Origin: CAWUIO01 sp963922455
GTDB taxonomy: Bacteria > Bacteroidota > Bacteroidia > Cytophagales > Microscillaceae
Direction: 5' to 3'
Assembly (NCBI GenBank): GCA_963922455.1
Contig: CAWUIO010000166.1
Coordinates: forward strand, 1 to 10,948
DNA length: 10,948 nucleotides
A program made the position numbers and the translations under genes. The notes under the pieces were generated by a model that saw nothing but the letters and a program-made list of their open reading frames with translations, made no database searches and was not told the origin of the DNA. How positions within the stretch are numbered: position 1 is the first letter of the stretch; each line of letters begins with the position of its first letter. This document shows positions 7,566-10,948 of the stretch, piece by piece.

Positions 7566-8039
7566 GGCTTATGTTTTTTTACTCAAGAGGATTAGATAGG
7601 GAGGAAGTTCCAAAAGGGGTAAAATGTACTTTATTAAAAATTCGGAAATGCCCTGATCCAAATTTTGAAGAGTTTAAAAGGCAGTATGTGCCCTAGCTTC
7701 TTGCCTCGGATTATTTTATGCAGACGTCATGGCAACGCTCAGTTTGCTCCATCGAGGAGCTTAATATAAAATTGGCTCGGCCCTTCGCTTTTCTATTCCT
7801 CACTGATCTCGACAAGGTGCATTACATTGCCTTTTTTTGGGGTGTCTTTTATACAAGAACCTTATAAGCTGGCAAAAGAACCCTTTATGGCCCTTACGTT
7901 TAAACCGCAGCTTTATAAAAATCAAATATAGTACGGCAAAACACACTTTTACACACCCCTGATATCCAAATTATGTCCATCAAAAAAACCCGGATCAGGC
8001 TTACATACGGGTCCGGGTTTTCTTTGAAATTTTTTAAGC
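7566..8039. other. 474-nt intergenic region, no gene seen
   Basis: It lies between the divergently placed start of the cysteine-synthase-like gene and the 3' end of the DUF4097 gene, and should contain the promoter of the former near 7570-7680 (minus), though no clear motif was found. I see only short open frames with no protein-like signal (for example a 26-codon minus frame starting at 7979). There is a small GCTCC/GGAGC hairpin at 7746-7760 and the operon terminator at 7982-8021. Confidence 0.55.
7982..8021 (-). terminator. Intrinsic terminator of the sigma/HEAT/DUF4097 operon
   Basis: AAAACCCGGA (7985-7994) and TCCGGGTTTT (8012-8021) form a perfect 10-bp stem around a 17-nt loop. Read on the minus strand, the stem is followed by a run of T's (seven A's at 7982-7988 on the plus strand). 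It begins 18 nt downstream of the stop codon of the last operon gene. Confidence 0.9.
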
Positions 8040-9071
8040 CTACTTCCTTTTCTTAATGATCACTTTCCCATCGTAGGAAGAAATCTGAATAACCGGGCCG
8101 GGAATGGGGGTTATCGTATTGTAGGTACCCTGCGCTATGTACACTTGTTCTTGAGGAACCCGGGCGGCACTCTCCCGGTCGCGGGAATATATCGGCACTT
8201 GGGCGTCTTTGGTGCGATAGGTGGTTTGCCTTTGGGGCTGAGGGACGCTTTTCTTTTTGGAGATCGATGAATCATTCCGCTCTTTAGATTTATCATGAGG
8301 GGGCTGTTCTTTATCCTCACTAGGCTTTCTCTCCAAACTGAGCCCTAAATTTTCAAAAGCGATGCGTTCGTAGGGTCCAAAAGCATTCGTGATTTGCCCA
8401 GTATTGCTTTTAATGCGGAAGTCAGCTTTCATTTGGGCGGGAAACTCTAGCTCGACATTTCCCCCCAGGGCCGAAAAAGACATGGGTTTATTGGGGATCA
8501 CCTCTTCAAAGCTCACATCTATATTCCCTCCTTCGGTATACAAATTGGCCCAACCCTTAAAGTTTTTTAGGGTAATATTTCCTTGCCCACTCGTAATCTC
8601 TACAAAACGGTCGGTATTGTATATGGTGATATCTCCAGATTGCCAGTCGGCTATTTGGATGGAGGTATTTCGCGGCACCTTTAAGGAGATTTGCAAATCT
8701 TGAGGTACATCGGGCCCTTCCAAAACCATGGTATTATTTTTTTCTTCTACTTGGAGAGTAATAGGTTGGCTATCTGGTTTTATGCCAAAATTGGCCAAGG
8801 CCTCCGTTTTAGGATGGGCTTCAATTTTAATATTCCGGCCATTATATCCTTCTATCTTGAGCGAACCCTTGACCTTCTGTACGACCAGGGTACCCGGTAC
8901 AGTGGGGTTAGAAAATTGCTGGTCTCCATGCGTAAAACTGCGTTTATTCTCAGAATACGTTTCTGTTCCTTGCTGAGCCATTAAGGGTTCCGTACTCAGC
9001 CAGAGTACGAATACGCTTAGGGCACTCCAATGCCGGAGCCGTAGGTGTCTTTTTTTATAATTATGTCTCAT
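8040..9071 (-). CDS. Secreted DUF4097-type beta-strand repeat protein (putative adhesin family)
   Basis: A 343-residue exported protein. The frame is open upstream to 9203, but I choose the ATG at 9071: it gives a proper signal peptide (basic RHNYKKRHLRLRH, core 16-26, likely cut after PLMA, 29-32) and an 11-nt gap to the preceding gene, whereas the longer form would overlap that gene by about 120 nt and bury the signal. Residues 60-235 are a run of short beta repeats (VKGSLKIEGYNGRNIKIE, SGDITIYNTDRFVEI, SGQGNITLKN, EGGNIDV, LGGNVELEFP, SNTGQITNAFG), typical of DUF4097 beta-helix proteins. A charged, lysine- and proline-rich linker (247-300) leads to a C-terminal piece ending in a second SSYDGKVIIKK repeat. 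As the last gene of a sigma/anti-sigma operon it may be the envelope output or a sensor part; its molecular function is unknown. Confidence 0.82.
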   Translation of the reverse strand: MRHNYKKRHLRLRHWSALSVFVLWLSTEPLMAQQGTETYSENKRSFTHGDQQFSNPTVPGTLVVQKVKGSLKIEGYNGRNIKIEAHPKTEALANFGIKPDSQPITLQVEEKNNTMVLEGPDVPQDLQISLKVPRNTSIQIADWQSGDITIYNTDRFVEITSGQGNITLKNFKGWANLYTEGGNIDVSFEEVIPNKPMSFSALGGNVELEFPAQMKADFRIKSNTGQITNAFGPYERIAFENLGLSLERKPSEDKEQPPHDKSKERNDSSISKKKSVPQPQRQTTYRTKDAQVPIYSRDRESAARVPQEQVYIAQGTYNTITPIPGPVIQISSYDGKVIIKKRK

Positions 9072-9082
9072 AAATTCACTAA

Positions 9083-10186
9083 TCAAGATACAATTTCTAA
9101 AGCCAATTGCGCTTGCTCCCGCACTCGGGGATGTAATCCGTTTTGTTTGAGTAACTCTTTTATCGGGGGGATCCCGGTACGAATGCGGTATTTTACAATC
9201 CAATCCAAGGTGGTGAGTTGTACCAGAGCCGATTTTTGCTGGGGCAAACTTTGTACAATCATAGTCTGAACCTGGTCCCGGTTGGCAAAGTTTTCCAAAG
9301 CTTCAATGGCGGCAATCCGCACATTGGGGTTAGGATCATTATACAAAGTCTGGATAAGGGCCTGAATAATTTGATCGTCGGTAGATCGCTTATCGCTCAG
9401 TTCTTGATAAACATTTGCCATACGCTCCGTACTGTTTACTTGACTGGCCAATACCAAACGCCTTTGAAAACTTCTTTCTGTTTCCAAACCATCGCCGATA
9501 TCATCTGCCATATCCATGGTAGGCATACTAGATGAAAATCCATCCTGATTGGGAGCTGGGCCGGCCGGAGCCGAAAAAAGCGACTCACTTCTTAGAGAAG
9601 ACGGGGCCGCTCGAGGGCTACTTATTTCGTTAGGAGGAGAAGCCTGCGCGGTCAAGCGTGGTTCTTCAACTCTTGCCTCCCTTTCCAAAAGCTCCTCATC
9701 CCGGCGGGTGGGCTCGGGAAGGGCTTCACTACTTTCTTCGGCGGCTAATGCTTGTTCAGGGGGGATACTGGGTAGAGCCGTATCTTTTTGAGCGAGGGCC
9801 TGACTATTTTGAGGCTTGTTTAATTGTTTGGAAGTCCAATAACCGGCGGCAAATATTATAAATACCACCATGGCCAGGCTCAAATAGCGCATATTGCTGG
9901 GAACCAACCATTGCTGAGGCCGAAAACTGGCCCACCAGCTTACCCAGGGCGACACGGCAGGGTTTTGGGCTTCCCGCAAGCTTGAATAAAAATTGATTTT
10001 TAATTCGGGGCCAGGCTCGTTCAGAGGCAGGTCGCGAACAAAATGTAAAGTCTCCTCCAGCTCATCGAGTTCCCGCTGAAAATCCGGGTTCTCTTTTAAG
10101 TAAGCCTGTACCCTGTAATGGTCGGCTTCCTCTAAATTCCCATGTATATAATCGAGTAAATGGGGTTCGATATCTTCGTATTTCAT
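9083..10186 (-). CDS. Membrane-bound anti-sigma-like protein with periplasmic HEAT-type region
   Basis: A 367-residue protein. The N-terminal 60 residues (EPHLLDYIHGNLEE..., then helices to ELDELEETLHFVRDLP) resemble the anti-sigma domain of Bacteroidota regulators; no zinc-binding HxxxCxxC is present, so it would be a zinc-free type. One transmembrane helix follows (about 101-117, LSLAMVVFIIFAAGYW), then a low-complexity linker rich in A, S, P and E (about 121-240), and an all-helical C-terminal part (about 245-367) with a HEAT-like repeat at 273-300 (ALIQTLYNDPNPNVRIAAIEAL) and another helical pair near 340-365. The expected topology puts the anti-sigma end inside and the HEAT part in the periplasm. 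The start is 1 nt after the sigma stop (TAA-A-ATG), implying coupled translation. The anti-sigma role is inferred from position, topology and the N-terminal fold. Confidence 0.82.
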   Translation of the reverse strand: MKYEDIEPHLLDYIHGNLEEADHYRVQAYLKENPDFQRELDELEETLHFVRDLPLNEPGPELKINFYSSLREAQNPAVSPWVSWWASFRPQQWLVPSNMRYLSLAMVVFIIFAAGYWTSKQLNKPQNSQALAQKDTALPSIPPEQALAAEESSEALPEPTRRDEELLEREARVEEPRLTAQASPPNEISSPRAAPSSLRSESLFSAPAGPAPNQDGFSSSMPTMDMADDIGDGLETERSFQRRLVLASQVNSTERMANVYQELSDKRSTDDQIIQALIQTLYNDPNPNVRIAAIEALENFANRDQVQTMIVQSLPQQKSALVQLTTLDWIVKYRIRTGIPPIKELLKQNGLHPRVREQAQLALEIVS

Positions 10187-10187
10187 T

Positions 10188-10736
10188 TTAGTATTTCTTA
10201 TGAAAAACTTCCTTCAAGGCTTTAAGGGCTCGGTGTACTTTGACTCGGGCTGTGTTTTCGGTAATCTCGAAAATACGCGCGATTTCTTTGTACTCCAGCT
10301 CTTCCAACTGGCTAAGTACCAAGATTTCCCGTTTGTCTTCGGGCAGTTGATTCAAGGACTCATACAAGATCCGGACACGTTCGTCCTTTTCAATTTTTTG
10401 TCCTCCCTTTTCAGATAAGCCGAGGTTGCGGTCGGCATAAACTTCCTCCAAAGAAGAAGTCTTCATTTTTTGTTTGCGGAAGTGATCAATTTTCACGTTT
10501 CGGGCAATTCGGTAAAACCAGGATTTGAAAGAAGCCCCTTTCTTGTAGGTTTTTTTATACTTGAGAATTCGCTCGAATACATTCTGGGTTAAGTCTTGAC
10601 TTAATTCCTGATCGGCTGTTGTCCGCAAGAAAAAGTTGTAAAGTTTGAGGTGATACCGCTCAAAAAGCAGCCCTAACTGATCAACTTGTCCATTGCAGAC
10701 CTTCCACATGATTTGTTCATCGGAAAGTGAATGCAC
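10188..10736 (-). CDS. ECF-type RNA polymerase sigma factor
   Basis: A 182-residue sigma-70 family protein with only regions 2 and 4. Region 2 spans about 24-90 (LFERYHLKLYNFFL; DLTQNVFERILKY at 48-60; FKSWFYRIARNVKIDHFRK at 70-88). Region 4 spans about 120-178 (LPEDKREILVLSQLEELEYKEIA, then the helix-turn-helix ITENTARVKVHRALKALKE). It would direct RNA polymerase to a small regulon, probably including its own operon. The start is a GTG at 10736: a TAG lies three codons upstream in frame, and the SLSDEQIMWKV segment before the first ATG (10709) matches the usual N-terminus of this group. If the ATG were used the protein would be 173 residues. It is the first gene of the operon, with the putative anti-sigma gene 1 nt downstream. 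Confidence 0.92.
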   Translation of the reverse strand: MHSLSDEQIMWKVCNGQVDQLGLLFERYHLKLYNFFLRTTADQELSQDLTQNVFERILKYKKTYKKGASFKSWFYRIARNVKIDHFRKQKMKTSSLEEVYADRNLGLSEKGGQKIEKDERVRILYESLNQLPEDKREILVLSQLEELEYKEIARIFEITENTARVKVHRALKALKEVFHKKY

Positions 10737-10948
10737 GCGATTCTAGTTTTATAAATTAATTAATCTTTTGTTGCTCTTGTTTTCAATCTCTTATATCAAG
10801 ATACGGTAGTCCTGGGAAAGTATTACAAGACTGGGCAAAAAAATCCGGTGCTGCGGTGCGAATTGGTTCAGAAAAGCAAGATTATCAAAAAATGGCATCC
10901 TTTTGGAGCTGCCCCCCGGTTTCCAGCACCTTCTTCCACTCACATACA
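10737..10948. other. Right-edge region upstream of the sigma gene
   Basis: It should hold the promoter of the sigma operon (minus strand). The stretch next to the GTG is AT-rich (10741-10765), but I could not fix a promoter pair. On the minus strand a frame enters from the right edge and stops at 10885-10887 (last residues VCEWKKVLETGGQLQKDAIF); it could be the tail of another gene but is too short to call. A plus frame is open from 10760 to the edge without an ATG until 10892. Neither is listed as a gene. Confidence 0.4.
10908..10926 (-). repeat. Right, inverted copy of the 19-nt repeat
   Basis: An exact inverted copy of 22-40, preceded on the minus strand by GAAGAAGG as in the left copy (GAAGAAG). 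Read on the minus strand, it again encodes VLETGGQ in an open frame, which stops at 10885-10887. Confidence 0.75.

Noticed and set aside
8389..8984. Plus-strand open frames antisense to the DUF4097 gene
   Set aside because: They are shadows of the beta-repeat coding sequence; no signal, motif or spacing supports them.
9072..9203. 44-codon N-terminal extension of the DUF4097 gene
   Set aside because: It would overlap the HEAT gene by about 120 nt and place the signal peptide internally; the ATG at 9071 gives a normal signal peptide and an 11-nt gap.
10760..10948. Plus-strand open frame running off the right edge
   Set aside because: There is no start codon until ATG 10892 and it lies opposite the region expected to hold the sigma promoter; nothing is recognisable.

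Overview
The window looks like chromosome from a Bacteroidota bacterium, most likely of the Saprospiria or a related marine or sludge lineage (the class is inferred). The pointers are a type IX secretion (T9SS) C-terminal sorting domain and a SprB-like repeat on a very large secreted protein, a Bacteroidota-style ECF sigma/anti-sigma pair, A-rich leaders without clear Shine-Dalgarno sites, and moderate GC. I see no phage, IS, CRISPR, tRNA or rRNA signal.

Left part, plus strand (1-5740): the 3' end of an unidentified gene (1-90) overlaps by 11 nt the start of an alkylglycerol-monooxygenase-like sterol desaturase/fatty acid hydroxylase (80-1330). A 223-nt gap with two perfect inverted repeats follows; the second one contains the next start codon. 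The 1371-residue protein at 1554-5669 is the most remarkable gene. It carries a signal peptide, a zincin motif spaced as in the CLCA family (HExxH-x6-DEY), a von Willebrand A domain with a complete MIDAS, a beta-rich region, acidic calcium-binding repeats, a SprB-like repeat, a cohesin-like domain, a two-loop dockerin, a second cohesin-like domain and a T9SS sorting domain. A strong intrinsic terminator follows it.

Middle (5741-7565): a secreted SYLF/Ysc84-domain protein (plus) converges on a PLP-dependent cysteine-synthase-family enzyme (minus). A GC-rich hairpin between them probably terminates both. A 474-nt gap (7566-8039) holds no convincing gene, only the terminator of the operon to its right.

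Right part, minus strand (8040-10736): a compact three-gene operon reads ECF sigma factor (GTG start), then a membrane-bound anti-sigma-like protein with a C-terminal HEAT-type region (1 nt after the sigma stop), then a secreted DUF4097-type beta-repeat protein (11 nt after the HEAT gene). It ends in an intrinsic terminator with a seven-T tract. This looks like a self-contained envelope-sensing unit. The outermost right sequence (10737-10948) has no confident gene, but it contains an inverted copy of a 19-nt sequence found at the left edge (22-40), in the same relative reading frame.
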